Origin: HXMU1420-13 sp963691715
GTDB taxonomy: Bacteria > Bacteroidota > Rhodothermia > Balneolales > Balneolaceae
Length of the DNA: 64,000 nucleotides
Assembly (NCBI GenBank): GCA_963691715.1
Contig: OY829281.1
Location: forward strand, 2,046,001 to 2,110,000
Reading direction: 5' to 3'
Shown piece by piece: positions 26,537 through 36,272 of the stretch. Position numbers and translations under genes: made by a program. The notes beneath the pieces were generated by a model that did not search any database, had not been told where the DNA came from, and was given only the letters and a program-made list of their open reading frames with translations. Position 1 is the first letter of the stretch, and each line of letters begins with the position of its first letter.

Positions 26537-28237
26537 ATGGAAAAAAAAACCTTTTTACTGATAGTACTTACTTTTTTAGTACATGGAGCTATTCATGGAC
26601 AGTCATCATTAGTACCCGTTTATCATCAAGTATACGACTGGTTACATTACCAACGCGTTCTGGGCAATGCCCCGCTTTACAACTATGAATCTTTACCTCT
26701 CACCAGAGGGCAAATCACACATATTCTTACAAAAATTGAAGTAGACAATATTTCTTCCAGTGATAACAGAACTCGACATAGCTACCTACGTGAATTTTCT
26801 GCAGATAGTTTGGAAAACTACAAAACATTTTCAGTCATTCAGGGTGATGGAACCATAATTTCAAGATTTAAGAAATGGACATTTTCTGATGATGAGCCAC
26901 ACATTTATGCTTGGAAAAGTAGTGAATCAAATGCTGTATTTGATCTTTCATTTAACCCTTCATCAACAATAGTAACGGATGATAGTGAAAACGTTAATTC
27001 TCCATTTTATTTCACTTCTATGTTACGAGGATATGGTACGTACAGAAAATCAGTGGGTTTTCATATAGAACAGCATGGAGTTTCTGCCAATTCGAATAAC
27101 AAATCATTTAAATATCTTCCTTTTTTCGGAAGAAATGCTAAATATCTTTTAAATAATGACTCGATGGAGCATTTTGAAGCTTATGCAAGTTTACATAATA
27201 ATGACTGGTCTGTTGCGATTGGACGAGGAACACTTAAAAATGGAGTGGGTAAAAGAAATAATTTAATTTACTCAAGAGAAGGTATTCCCTTTGATTGGAT
27301 CCGAATTAATATTAATACAAAATATGTAGACTATACATCTGTAACAGGTTTTCTTACTTGGAAACCTGTTCGGGGAGAAGTTCAAGGCTATCCAGGTGTA
27401 TTTTCAAGAACCTCTCCTAGTAGATACACTATCATGCATAAAATCCAATTCCAACCATACCATTGGATTACTATCGGATATTATGAAATGATTAATTATA
27501 GTAATCGTGAATTTGAAATTGCATATTTAAATCCAGTAACAAGACTATCTTTGATGGAATTTGAACAAGACGATCAAGATAATGGCTTTGCTGGATTATT
27601 AGGTTCACTTAGACCAATAAAAGGTCTGGAGTTTTATGCAGAACTCTTAGTTGACGATATAGGAGTTACTCGTGATATAATTAGAATTAATAATCATAAA
27701 AGAGATGGTGAAAGTTTGTTTGCACATCATTTTGGCGCCAACTATGCATTAAAAAGTGGGCAAGTGTTTAATATTACCTATCAACGACTAGATCCTAATA
27801 TTTATGCTCATAGATATCCTTTTAACGCACATTCGGAAGCAGAAATTGGATTAGGAAGTCAGCTTGGACCTAATGCAGATGAATGGTCGTTTAACTTTGA
27901 TCAATGGTTTTCTTTACGATCTAAACTTTCACTCGGGTTTAGCATTAATAGACATGGGTTAAACTATACCAATGATGAAGGTGAATTTGTTGACGTTGGA
28001 GGAGATATTAATGACAGTAATTTTTACGATCCAATTACTGGTGAACTTAGCGAAGCTCTTTCAACTAACTTTCTTAAAGGTGATTTACATGAATGGAATA
28101 CCTTTTATGGCCAATTTGTATATGAAATTTGGAGAGGGCTAACCTTCAAAGTCGATGCTTCATATCGTAAAATGAATAGAGGAGAACAGATAAAAAATTT
28201 ATTCATAACTACGGTAGGAATAAAAATTGGGGAATAA
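26537..28237 (+). CDS. Wzi-like capsule-assembly family outer-membrane protein (paralogue 2)
   Basis: This 566-residue tandem paralogue of 24760-26466 shares conserved blocks PVYHQVYDWLHYQRVLGNAP, PFFGRNAKYLLN, SREGIPFDWIRIN, FEQDDQDNGFAG and NFDQWFSLRSKLSLG. Its signal peptide ends IHGQ. It differs in the strand loops, which would face outside, suggesting divergence of surface specificity. Only 3 bp separate it from the amidohydrolase gene, so they are likely co-transcribed. Confidence 0.6.
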   Translation: MEKKTFLLIVLTFLVHGAIHGQSSLVPVYHQVYDWLHYQRVLGNAPLYNYESLPLTRGQITHILTKIEVDNISSSDNRTRHSYLREFSADSLENYKTFSVIQGDGTIISRFKKWTFSDDEPHIYAWKSSESNAVFDLSFNPSSTIVTDDSENVNSPFYFTSMLRGYGTYRKSVGFHIEQHGVSANSNNKSFKYLPFFGRNAKYLLNNDSMEHFEAYASLHNNDWSVAIGRGTLKNGVGKRNNLIYSREGIPFDWIRININTKYVDYTSVTGFLTWKPVRGEVQGYPGVFSRTSPSRYTIMHKIQFQPYHWITIGYYEMINYSNREFEIAYLNPVTRLSLMEFEQDDQDNGFAGLLGSLRPIKGLEFYAELLVDDIGVTRDIIRINNHKRDGESLFAHHFGANYALKSGQVFNITYQRLDPNIYAHRYPFNAHSEAEIGLGSQLGPNADEWSFNFDQWFSLRSKLSLGFSINRHGLNYTNDEGEFVDVGGDINDSNFYDPITGELSEALSTNFLKGDLHEWNTFYGQFVYEIWRGLTFKVDASYRKMNRGEQIKNLFITTVGIKIGE

Positions 28238-28240
28238 TAG

Positions 28241-29353
28241 ATGAACTCAAAAACAAAATATATCTTCACCATATTCTTGATGTTCATATCATTTCCCGTG
28301 ATCAGCCAGGAAACCGAAAAGATGTCTATGAGCTTTGAGGAGTATAATCCTACCTCTACTCTTCGTACTCCTGCATCAATAATAACTCGTGCAAAATATC
28401 CCTTTATCGATGTGCATAGTCACCTCTGGAGAATGGCTACCATGGATCTAGAAAAAACAATTAAAGAAATGGACAGCTTGAATCTTAAAGTATTAGTTAA
28501 TTTAAGTGGTCGTTCAGGAGAACAATTACTTGCAATGAGTGAAGCAGTTCAAAATACCGCACCAAATAGATTCATCATCTTTGCTAATGTCGACTTCAAC
28601 GGTATGGATGATCCTAATTGGACCAATCATGCAGTTGCACAACTTCGTGAAGATTACAAGAATGGAGCCCGTGGACTGAAAATTTTTAAAAATTTAGGAT
28701 TAACAGTTACTGACTCTAACCAAAATCGAATACAAACGGACGATCCAAGAATTGCACCCATTTGGGATTTGTGTGGTGAACTTGGTATCCCAGTATTAAT
28801 TCATACTGGTGAACCTGCAGTTTTCTGGGATCCTATTGATGAAAACAATGAACGTTGGTTAGAAATGAAGCAATTCCCAAGCCGCCATAGAGGAGACACC
28901 ACACGTTACCCAAAATGGGATATCGTGATGGAAGAACAATGGAATATCTTCAGAAATCATCCAAATACTACCTTCATTAATGCACATTTAGGTTGGATGG
29001 GTAATGATCTTGAAAGACTGGGTAAACATTTAGATGAATTCCCAAATGTCTACACTGAAATTGCAGCAGTTATTGCGGAACTAGGAAGACAACCAAGATT
29101 TGCTAGAGAATTTTTTATAAAATATCAGGACAGAATACTGTTCGGGAAAGACACCTATAGACCCCATGAGTTCCATACCTATTTCAGAGTTTTAGAAAGT
29201 GATGATGAATATTTCGATTATTTTAGAAAAAGACATGCATTTTGGAAAATGTATGGAATGAATTTACCTGATGAAGTTCTTAAGAAGGTGTACTATAAAA
29301 ATGCACTAAAAATTATCCCAGATATTGATACAACACTATTTCCAAATGACTAA
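28241..29353 (+). CDS. Secreted amidohydrolase-family metal-dependent hydrolase
   Basis: The 370-residue protein has a signal peptide (MNSKTKYIFTIFLMFISFPV, cut after SQ), then a TIM barrel of the amidohydrolase-2 type: FIDVHSHLWRM (HxH metal ligands), GLKIFKNLGL, VLIHTGEPAVFWDP (His ligand), INAHLGWMGNDLERL (His) and ILFGKDTYRP (catalytic Asp). The family decarboxylates or hydrolyses ring compounds and lactones; the substrate is unknown. The 3' end overlaps the region upstream of the next gene. Confidence 0.8.
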   Translation: MNSKTKYIFTIFLMFISFPVISQETEKMSMSFEEYNPTSTLRTPASIITRAKYPFIDVHSHLWRMATMDLEKTIKEMDSLNLKVLVNLSGRSGEQLLAMSEAVQNTAPNRFIIFANVDFNGMDDPNWTNHAVAQLREDYKNGARGLKIFKNLGLTVTDSNQNRIQTDDPRIAPIWDLCGELGIPVLIHTGEPAVFWDPIDENNERWLEMKQFPSRHRGDTTRYPKWDIVMEEQWNIFRNHPNTTFINAHLGWMGNDLERLGKHLDEFPNVYTEIAAVIAELGRQPRFAREFFIKYQDRILFGKDTYRPHEFHTYFRVLESDDEYFDYFRKRHAFWKMYGMNLPDEVLKKVYYKNALKIIPDIDTTLFPND

Positions 29354-29366
29354 TCTAACCAATACT

Positions 29367-29936
29367 ATGAAAAAACTATTATCATTTTCTTTAATTATTA
29401 TGCTAGGCTTAGCTTTTAATAGCTCTAAAACCTATGCACAAGAACGTGGACCAGGCAATGGACTCAGTCCAAATGCCATGGTTAGCCAAACTATTTTTAA
29501 TAAAACAACAGTTACTGTCACTTATGGTCGCCCAGGGCTCAAAGGACGGGATTTATCAAGCTTAGCGCCAGCAGACGAAGTATGGCGTACTGGAGCTAAT
29601 GAAGCTTCCACCATTACTTTTTCATCTGATGTAAATTTCGGTGGAGAAGCAGTACCTGCAGGAACGTACACACTATACACTATACCAGGTGAAAACTGGA
29701 CTTTTATCCTGAATAACCAACTTACAAGAGGTGAAGATGACGATCGCCCAACCTGGGGAGCTTATAGTTACGACGAATCGAATGACCAAATACGTGTTTT
29801 TGCTGCTGTTACTACAACAGATGCTGCATTCATGGAACGTTTTAGCATTTACTTTGACACCCTGACTGAAACAAAAACCCATTTAAATTTACATTGGGGA
29901 GCTACCCTTACCGCTATTCCAATAACTATTGACTAA
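29367..29936 (+). CDS. DUF2911 family secreted protein
   Basis: The protein has 189 residues from ATG 29367, giving a signal peptide ending KTYAQ. The DUF2911 pattern is clear: VTVTYGRPGLKGRDL, DEVWRTGANEASTITFSSDV, PAGTYTLYTIPGENWTFILN and LNLHWGATLTAIPI. The fold is a small beta sandwich; the biochemical role is unknown. An in-frame start at 29325 would lie inside the preceding gene and is unlikely. Confidence 0.85.
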   Translation: MKKLLSFSLIIMLGLAFNSSKTYAQERGPGNGLSPNAMVSQTIFNKTTVTVTYGRPGLKGRDLSSLAPADEVWRTGANEASTITFSSDVNFGGEAVPAGTYTLYTIPGENWTFILNNQLTRGEDDDRPTWGAYSYDESNDQIRVFAAVTTTDAAFMERFSIYFDTLTETKTHLNLHWGATLTAIPITID

Positions 29937-29953
29937 TCGAATTCATACATTAT

Positions 29954-29980
29954 AAAAGGGACGGTTTTACCGTCCTTTTT
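29954..29980 (+). terminator. Rho-independent terminator after the DUF2911 gene
   Basis: GGGACGG pairs with CCGTCCT (with one G-T pair) around a TTTTA loop, extended by A-T pairs and followed by Ts. It closes the Wzi-amidohydrolase-DUF2911 unit. Confidence 0.85.
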
Positions 29981-29993
29981 ATTAATTTCTAGT

Positions 29994-32315
29994 ATGAAAT
30001 TAATACGCTTAATTCCCCTCCTTTTTTTTTCTTTTTCGCTACAAAGCTATGCTCAGTCTATTAATGATTGGATTTTTTCTGATGCTTCCCTCCCTGAAAT
30101 TCATATTTCAATCGATTCAACCCACCTCAGTAACACTTTAGAAAACGTTCATAGTGATGAGGAATATCCCGCAGAATTTATATTCTTACGCAATAATATA
30201 GCAGACACCGTATCAAATGTAGGATTTCGAATACGTGGAAATACTTCCCGAAATTCAAAGAAAAAATCATTCAAAATTTCTTTTGATACATTTGATGACG
30301 GAAGAGAATATTATGGTTTGGACAAACTAAATATCAATGGAGAGCATAATGATCCATCAATAATACGGTCAAAGTTAAGTTGGGATATATTCAAAGTTAT
30401 GAACGTTCCGTCACCAAGGTCAAATCATGTCAAGCTTTACATCAACCAAGAATATTATGGACTCTACATCAATGTGGAGCATATTGATAATGAATTTGTA
30501 GAAGATAGATTTGGCTCAGATACTGGAAACCTATATAAAGCTCTTTACCCTGCAGATTTAACATATTTAGGAGATGACCCAGAAAATTATAAAGCTATGT
30601 CCGGTGGGCGCTCTATTTATGAGCTTAAAACCAACGAACATCTTAACGATTATTCAGATCTGGCATCGTTCATCATCTTCATGCATAAATCATCAGATTC
30701 TGAATTTAAAGCCAAGATTAGAGATTACATTAATGTTGATGGTGTACTTAGAGTATTAGCAGTTGATATTTTAACTGGTATGTGGGACAATTATACTTTT
30801 AATAAAAATAACTTCTATCTGTATAATAATCCCATTACTAGTCGATTTGAATTTATTCCTTATGATTATGACAATACGTTTGGGATAGATTGGTTTGGCA
30901 TTTCTTGGGATACAAGAGACATTAATAACTGGGGGACTAATGAAAGCAGACCATTAATAGACCGTTTATTACATATCCCAGAGTATCAAAATCGCTTTAA
31001 CTATTATGTTGAAAAACTTCTAGACGAATACTTCAATGGTTCTAGTATTGATGCAGATATAAATCGGTTAAAAGCGATGATTCAAGAAGCTGCTGAACAA
31101 GATATTTATCGAACGTTAGACTATGGATATACCATCGATGATTTTAATAATTCTTACGATTCAGCACTGGATGGCCATGTAAAAAATGGGGTTAAAGAAT
31201 ATGTTATTAATCGGCATAATTCAGCTAGAACTCAGCTCTTAAATGTTGATATAGCTCCTGTTATACTCCGATCTGATACTAAATTATCTTACTCGAATGA
31301 AGGAGCATATGTAATAATAACAGCCCATGCATTCGATGATGGTGATTTGACATTGATCGCACACATAGAACATTCAGAACAGAGAGTTGTTGAAATGCTG
31401 GATAATGGTGAATCTGGAGATGAAGTATCATCTGATGGTATTTATACAGCAGTAGCAACACTTGAAGATGGTGATCAATCTGTGCGCATTTTTATTGAAG
31501 CAACGGATGATAAAAACCAATCAGATCGGTTTCCATATAACCCAAGTGACTATCTTGAAATTGAAATCCCTAATCGTTCAGAGAATTTAGTGATTAATGA
31601 ATTCATGGCTTCCAATAATTCAACGATTCAGGATGAATTTGGAGCATTTGAAGATTGGGTTGAAATCTATAACCCAACTTCAATTCAAGTAGTGTTATCA
31701 GGTTATTATCTAACCGATGACCTAGAAAATCCAAAAAAATGGGCCTTTCCTGATACAACCATACCATCTCAAGATTTCCTACTCGTGTGGACAGATGACG
31801 ATGATGAGGAAGGTTCTCTTCATACATCATTCAAATTATCAAAATCTGGTGAAGAACTTGGGCTTTTTTTTGATGACGGCAATGTTATTGAGTCAATAGA
31901 TGCATTTACTTTTGAGGAACAAGAAACAGATGTTTCCCATGGTAGAGCAATAGATGGAGGGATTTCATTTGTTTCATTTGCTAACCCAACACCTGGGGAA
32001 TCAAATAGCTCAAGTACTTCTAATGAATTAATAGACTTTGAACACCCTGATGTTCTATCATTACATCAGAACTATCCTAATCCTTTCAATCCAAATACTA
32101 TTATTCCCTTTTCTTTAACTGAACAAAGCTCCATTACCTTGAATATTTATTCAATTCATGGAGCCCTGATTCAAACCCTTGTTAAAGGCACATTCAATGC
32201 GGGATATCACTCCGTTACATTTGATGCAGGTTCGCTAGCTTCTGGCATTTATTTCTATCGTTTAGAGTCGGAAAAAGGAGCAATGATTACTCAAAAAATG
32301 ACCTTATTGAAATAA
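29994..32315 (+). CDS. Secreted CotH-kinase protein with lamin-tail and type IX sorting domain
   Basis: The protein has 773 residues. A signal peptide (LIPLLFFSFSLQSYAQ) is followed by a CotH domain at about residues 25-340 (FRIRGNTSRNSKKKSFKISF, YGLDKLNINGEHNDPS, YINQEYYGLYINVEHID, FEFIPYDYDNTFGIDWFG), an Ig-like segment (about 420-510), a lamin-tail domain (LVINEFMASNN...FEDWVEIYNP) and a sorting domain (QNYPNPFNPNTIIPFSLTE ... KMTLLK). It is the compact relative of the 1206-residue protein at 10459-14079. Kinase activity is family knowledge; the substrate is unknown. Confidence 0.85.
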   Translation: MKLIRLIPLLFFSFSLQSYAQSINDWIFSDASLPEIHISIDSTHLSNTLENVHSDEEYPAEFIFLRNNIADTVSNVGFRIRGNTSRNSKKKSFKISFDTFDDGREYYGLDKLNINGEHNDPSIIRSKLSWDIFKVMNVPSPRSNHVKLYINQEYYGLYINVEHIDNEFVEDRFGSDTGNLYKALYPADLTYLGDDPENYKAMSGGRSIYELKTNEHLNDYSDLASFIIFMHKSSDSEFKAKIRDYINVDGVLRVLAVDILTGMWDNYTFNKNNFYLYNNPITSRFEFIPYDYDNTFGIDWFGISWDTRDINNWGTNESRPLIDRLLHIPEYQNRFNYYVEKLLDEYFNGSSIDADINRLKAMIQEAAEQDIYRTLDYGYTIDDFNNSYDSALDGHVKNGVKEYVINRHNSARTQLLNVDIAPVILRSDTKLSYSNEGAYVIITAHAFDDGDLTLIAHIEHSEQRVVEMLDNGESGDEVSSDGIYTAVATLEDGDQSVRIFIEATDDKNQSDRFPYNPSDYLEIEIPNRSENLVINEFMASNNSTIQDEFGAFEDWVEIYNPTSIQVVLSGYYLTDDLENPKKWAFPDTTIPSQDFLLVWTDDDDEEGSLHTSFKLSKSGEELGLFFDDGNVIESIDAFTFEEQETDVSHGRAIDGGISFVSFANPTPGESNSSSTSNELIDFEHPDVLSLHQNYPNPFNPNTIIPFSLTEQSSITLNIYSIHGALIQTLVKGTFNAGYHSVTFDAGSLASGIYFYRLESEKGAMITQKMTLLK

Positions 32316-32341
32316 AAGGCAACCATAACTGATTGCCTTTT
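32314..32341. terminator. Bidirectional terminator between convergent genes
   Basis: AAAAGGCAA (32314-32322) pairs with TTGCCTTTT (32333-32341) across a 10-nt loop. A/T runs on both sides allow termination of both the CotH gene (plus) and the TonB receptor (minus). Confidence 0.85.
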
Positions 32342-32355
32342 CGTCCATAATTTTT

Positions 32356-34752
32356 TTAAAAATCCCATTTAATTTGAAACAAGAAATTTGTTCCAGCTTG
32401 TGGATAATAATAGTTCACTCTTTGTTCACCTTCAAAAATGTAACCATAGGTATAGCCATTAGTTTCATATTCTTCATCGAAAATGTTACTAATAAGTAAA
32501 GTAGTTGTGATTCCATTAATAACTTGAAAGTTATTGAATGAATAACTTAACCGAAGATCATTTATAAAGTATGGATCTATTGATCTATTGTTGTTTTGAG
32601 TATTATCAAGATACTGTCTAGATACATATTTTGATGTTAGTTCAGCAATTATGTTTGATTTTTTATAGCTCAATACTGACGTTCCAATTAACTTAGGTGA
32701 AAAAGCGATATCAGTATTTTCGAATCTACGTTCAATCTGACCTCCATTATCATAGTCATCTATAAATTCTGAGAATTTTTTGATTTTATTACGGCTAATT
32801 GTAGAGTTAAGAGCCCATTGTAGTTGCTCATTGATTTCAAGAGCCCCTTCTAGCTCAAATCCTACTCTATAACTATTGTCAACATTACTACGAATATAGG
32901 CGCCAACATCATTTATTTGTCCAGTTAAAACCAATTGATCTTTATAAAACATGCCGTAAACGCTTAAACCTACATATCCAAGATCAAATTCACGGGTATA
33001 ACCCGTTTCTATGTTGTACAAAATTTCATGATTTGGCCGACTTTGCTTAGTGGAGTTTACATACTCTTCTCTAGTTGGTTCCTTACTGGCCTTTGCGAAT
33101 GAAAGAAATGCTCGATTTCTTCCTAATCGATAAACAAGACCAACTTTTGGGTTAAAAAAGGTTAATTCATCTTTTTGCTTAAGATCGATAAAATCTTCAT
33201 TAACAATACCAAGACCTAAAAAATTATATTGTATGTTTCGTATTTGAACATCAACATAAGTGTTTATATGCGAACTAATTTTATAATTAAATTTACCATA
33301 TAAATTAGCATCCCTTTTATTTCCATCATTATCATAATAGCGGTCATAAATTTCACTATTTCCTGCATCACGCGCCCAAATTACCTCTCCAAAGTGTGCA
33401 CCATCGTACTGATTTAGTCCTCCACCAACGGTTAACTCCCAATCAATTCTTTCATAAAGAGTAGAAAATACAAACCCATAAAAATCATTATCTAACCATC
33501 TACGACGAATAAGATCTGATTCTTCACTCGATTGATAGGTAATTCCGTAATTACTTAGATTTTCACTAGCTTTATACTGTTCATAATAGCCTTCACCTTT
33601 AGTGTAATGCAAAGACGAGTTGAATATCCAATTATCTGCAAGCTCATATGAATAATGTAATTGATAATAGTCTTGACGATAATTATCTACCTCATTCTCA
33701 TAAGGAGAGCCTTCACGTTCCGTTCCCGCTTCATTAAACGTCCGATTCCCAGATTCGATTACACTTTGCTCTACTCCATACCAAGCTTGATAGGTGATTT
33801 CCTTGCCAGAAAATATTTCGGCTTCAAGTAAGCTACGTTCCCCTCTTTTAGATCCAGATACATAAAAAGAATATAAATCGGCAGATGCTCTATCAATATA
33901 TCCATCAGATAGAATTTTAGATAATCGACCTTCAAACATCCATCCATTATCCATTATACCAGACCCAAGTAGTAAATTGGCCTTTCGAGTATTGAAAGAT
34001 CCAATTCCTGTATTTATCTCGGCAAAAGGAACTATTTTATTCGTACTTGTCTGAAGATTTATTGAGGCTCCAAATGCAGCGGCACCATTTGTTGATGTTC
34101 CAACACCACGTTGAATTTGAATATTCTCTACCGATGATACGATATCAGGTAGGTCAACCCAAAATACACCATGAGATTCTGCATCGTTAACAGGTATGCC
34201 ATTAATAGTAACATTAATCCGCGCAGGATCTATACCCCGAATACGAATACCAGTATAACCTATTCCCGTACCTGCATCAGAGGTTGTTACTACCGAAGGG
34301 GTTGATCGTAATAAAAAAGGAACATCTTGTCCTAGATTTTTTGATGATAGCTCATCATTACTTACGTTGGTAAACGTAAATGGCGTGCTTTCATCAACTC
34401 GTGTTGCTTCTACTAATAATCCTGATTCACTTAAATGAGTATTACCAGAAGTTAATTTAATTTCTAACTCCTCTGTCATTTGATCGATAGATATAGTTTG
34501 TGTTTCAAAACCAATAAATCGAATAATTATTATTTTTTCTCCTTTAGATATAAAACTTAGTTCGAATGTTCCATTTTCTCGAGTACTAGTACCATTACTA
34601 GTTCCTTCTTGAATGATGGTTGCTCCAGCAAGTGGTTCTTGGGTTTCTGCATCAAGTACAACACCGCGTATGGTTTGTGCTTGAACCTCAGCAATACATA
34701 ATGAACTAAAAAAAGCGACTGTTAACAGTCGGGATAACATGTTTGATAACAT
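32356..34752 (-). CDS. TonB-dependent outer-membrane receptor, predicted thiamine (or precursor) transporter
   Basis: The 798-residue protein has a signal peptide ending EVQAQ, a carboxypeptidase-regulatory-like domain (IRGVVLDAETQEPLAGATI), a plug domain (GIRIRGIDPARINVTINGIP, NDAESHGVFWVDLPD, VENIQIQRGVGTSTNGAAAF) and a 22-strand-type barrel ending FLFQIKWDF. The start ATG (34750-34752) has GGAGG 5 nt upstream. A TPP riboswitch lies in its leader, so uptake of thiamine or a derivative is the best prediction; TPP-riboswitch-linked receptors of this kind are known in Bacteroidota. Confidence 0.88.
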   Translation of the reverse strand: MLSNMLSRLLTVAFFSSLCIAEVQAQTIRGVVLDAETQEPLAGATIIQEGTSNGTSTRENGTFELSFISKGEKIIIIRFIGFETQTISIDQMTEELEIKLTSGNTHLSESGLLVEATRVDESTPFTFTNVSNDELSSKNLGQDVPFLLRSTPSVVTTSDAGTGIGYTGIRIRGIDPARINVTINGIPVNDAESHGVFWVDLPDIVSSVENIQIQRGVGTSTNGAAAFGASINLQTSTNKIVPFAEINTGIGSFNTRKANLLLGSGIMDNGWMFEGRLSKILSDGYIDRASADLYSFYVSGSKRGERSLLEAEIFSGKEITYQAWYGVEQSVIESGNRTFNEAGTEREGSPYENEVDNYRQDYYQLHYSYELADNWIFNSSLHYTKGEGYYEQYKASENLSNYGITYQSSEESDLIRRRWLDNDFYGFVFSTLYERIDWELTVGGGLNQYDGAHFGEVIWARDAGNSEIYDRYYDNDGNKRDANLYGKFNYKISSHINTYVDVQIRNIQYNFLGLGIVNEDFIDLKQKDELTFFNPKVGLVYRLGRNRAFLSFAKASKEPTREEYVNSTKQSRPNHEILYNIETGYTREFDLGYVGLSVYGMFYKDQLVLTGQINDVGAYIRSNVDNSYRVGFELEGALEINEQLQWALNSTISRNKIKKFSEFIDDYDNGGQIERRFENTDIAFSPKLIGTSVLSYKKSNIIAELTSKYVSRQYLDNTQNNNRSIDPYFINDLRLSYSFNNFQVINGITTTLLISNIFDEEYETNGYTYGYIFEGEQRVNYYYPQAGTNFLFQIKWDF

Positions 34753-34754
34753 AT

Positions 34755-34785
34755 TCCTCCAATTAAATTAATGATTAATGGAGGA
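34755..34785 (-). promoter_or_regulatory. Shine-Dalgarno-sequestering hairpin (riboswitch expression platform)
   Basis: On the minus strand TCCTCCA (complement of 34779-34785) can pair exactly with TGGAGGA (complement of 34755-34761), the ribosome-binding site of the TonB receptor. It lies between the TPP aptamer and the start codon, so ligand-controlled translation is likely. The pairing is seen; its switching role is inferred. Confidence 0.65.
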
Positions 34786-34811
34786 GGTCAACGAATGCTT
34801 GATAGGCAATG

Positions 34812-34888
34812 TGGTTTCCCTCCGCCGGTATTATCCGGATCAGGTTCTTAGGGTATAATCTCAGTCCTGTCTAGGACACCCCTAACCG
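34812..34888 (-). promoter_or_regulatory. TPP (thiamine pyrophosphate) riboswitch
   Basis: The minus strand carries the conserved THI-element parts in order: AGGGGTG, GGACTGAGA, ACCCTAAGAACCTGATC (pyrimidine-sensing helix) and CCGGATAATACCGGCGGAGGG (helix P4/P5 and closing strand, 34815-34835 region). It lies 60 bp upstream of the TonB receptor start and would repress it when TPP is plentiful. Confidence 0.95.
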
Positions 34889-35003
34889 ATACATTTAAGG
34901 TAGGAAGGATATCTAATAATTATCAAGAGTCAAAAATTGGTTCTTTATTCAAAAAAATTCATAAAAGCATCGTACTTTAAATTTCTAATTCAATTATAAC
35001 GGT

Positions 35004-36266
35004 ATGAAACTAGCTTACGTTGGCCCTTTATTTTTTATCACTTTTTTCGCTTGTTCGTCATCTCAAAATCATTCAAACTCTTCGGTAGATATTTCTGAAA
35101 AAGATATTGAAGAGCATATCGCTTTTCTTGCATCCGAAGAATTAAAAGGTAGGGAAGCAGGAACTGCAGATGAGGCAAAAGCAGCTAATTACATCGCTGA
35201 TTTATTCCGTAATTCTGGCTTAGAACCAGCGGGAGATGATCAAACTTTTTTTCAGGAATTCACAATTAATACCACCATTCTAAACAATCCACATTCTACA
35301 GATACAAGTGGAGAAAAAAGACTCTCAAAAAATGTGGTAGGTTTAGTTCGCGGAACAAAAGAATCTGATGAAGTAATCATAATTGGAGCTCATTACGATC
35401 ATCTAGGATATGGTGAATTTGGATCTTTATATCGAGGAGATACTCCCCGAATCCACAATGGTGCAGACGACAATGCCTCTGGTACTGCTGGCCTGATTGA
35501 ATTAGCCCAATATTTTGGCAAATACCGACCAGAAACTGACCTTCTTTTTGTTGCATTTTCTGGCGAAGAAATGGGGCTTCTTGGTTCCGCTCATTTTGTT
35601 GAAGAACCACCCGTTAATTTGGATAATACACTTGCAATGATCAATATGGATATGATTGGCCGTATGGAAGATCATAAACTGATAATATTTGGGACTGGAA
35701 CAACATCAGATTGGGAAGAAATTTTACTAGTTGCTAATACCGACTCGTTAAAAATACAATTGGTTAAAGATGGTACTGGAGCCTCTGATCATACAAGTTT
35801 TTATTATAAAAACATCCCTGTTCTTCATTACTTTACAGATACTCATTCAGATTATCATCGCCCTTCAGATGATGTGGAATACATCAATAATGAAGGAATT
35901 GCAAAAATTACAGAACATATTGTACGAGTAATCGAGTATTTAGATGGGATTGATAAAGAACAAATGGCTTTTATTGAAGCACCTGGAAAACAGCGCCAAA
36001 GTATGCGCTTAGAAGGGCCAACACTTGGAGTATTACCTGATTATGGATATGATGGAACCGGCATGAAGATTACGGGTGTAAATGCCGAAGAACCAGCAGC
36101 CAATGCAGGACTAAAAGCCGGCGATATAATTATCAAATTGGGAGGCTTAGAATTGGATGATATTTACGATTATATGGCTGCACTAAATACGTTAGAAAAG
36201 GGGGAAACTACCACTATTACCATTCTTCGTAACGGTGAGGAAATAACATTAGAACTTCAGCTCTAA
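35004..36266 (+). CDS. M28-family aminopeptidase lipoprotein with C-terminal PDZ domain
   Basis: The 420-residue protein has a lipoprotein signal ending FFACSSS (Cys17), a short protease-associated start, and the M28 zinc core: VIIIGAHYDHLGYG (His, ligand), NGADDNASGTAGLIELA (bridging Asp), AFSGEEMGLLGS (catalytic Glu-Glu), MINMDMIGR (Asp) and HSDYHRPSDDVEYI (His). A PDZ domain occupies about residues 335-420 (EPAANAGLKAGDIIIKLGG). It probably trims peptides in the periplasm or at the surface. Confidence 0.9.
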   Translation: MKLAYVGPLFFITFFACSSSQNHSNSSVDISEKDIEEHIAFLASEELKGREAGTADEAKAANYIADLFRNSGLEPAGDDQTFFQEFTINTTILNNPHSTDTSGEKRLSKNVVGLVRGTKESDEVIIIGAHYDHLGYGEFGSLYRGDTPRIHNGADDNASGTAGLIELAQYFGKYRPETDLLFVAFSGEEMGLLGSAHFVEEPPVNLDNTLAMINMDMIGRMEDHKLIIFGTGTTSDWEEILLVANTDSLKIQLVKDGTGASDHTSFYYKNIPVLHYFTDTHSDYHRPSDDVEYINNEGIAKITEHIVRVIEYLDGIDKEQMAFIEAPGKQRQSMRLEGPTLGVLPDYGYDGTGMKITGVNAEEPAANAGLKAGDIIIKLGGLELDDIYDYMAALNTLEKGETTTITILRNGEEITLELQL

Positions 36267-36272
36267 AATAGA

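Noticed and set aside
24760..28237. TonB-dependent receptors
   Set aside because: Both proteins are beta-rich outer-membrane types but lack a TonB box and plug domain; the Wzi-like layout fits better.
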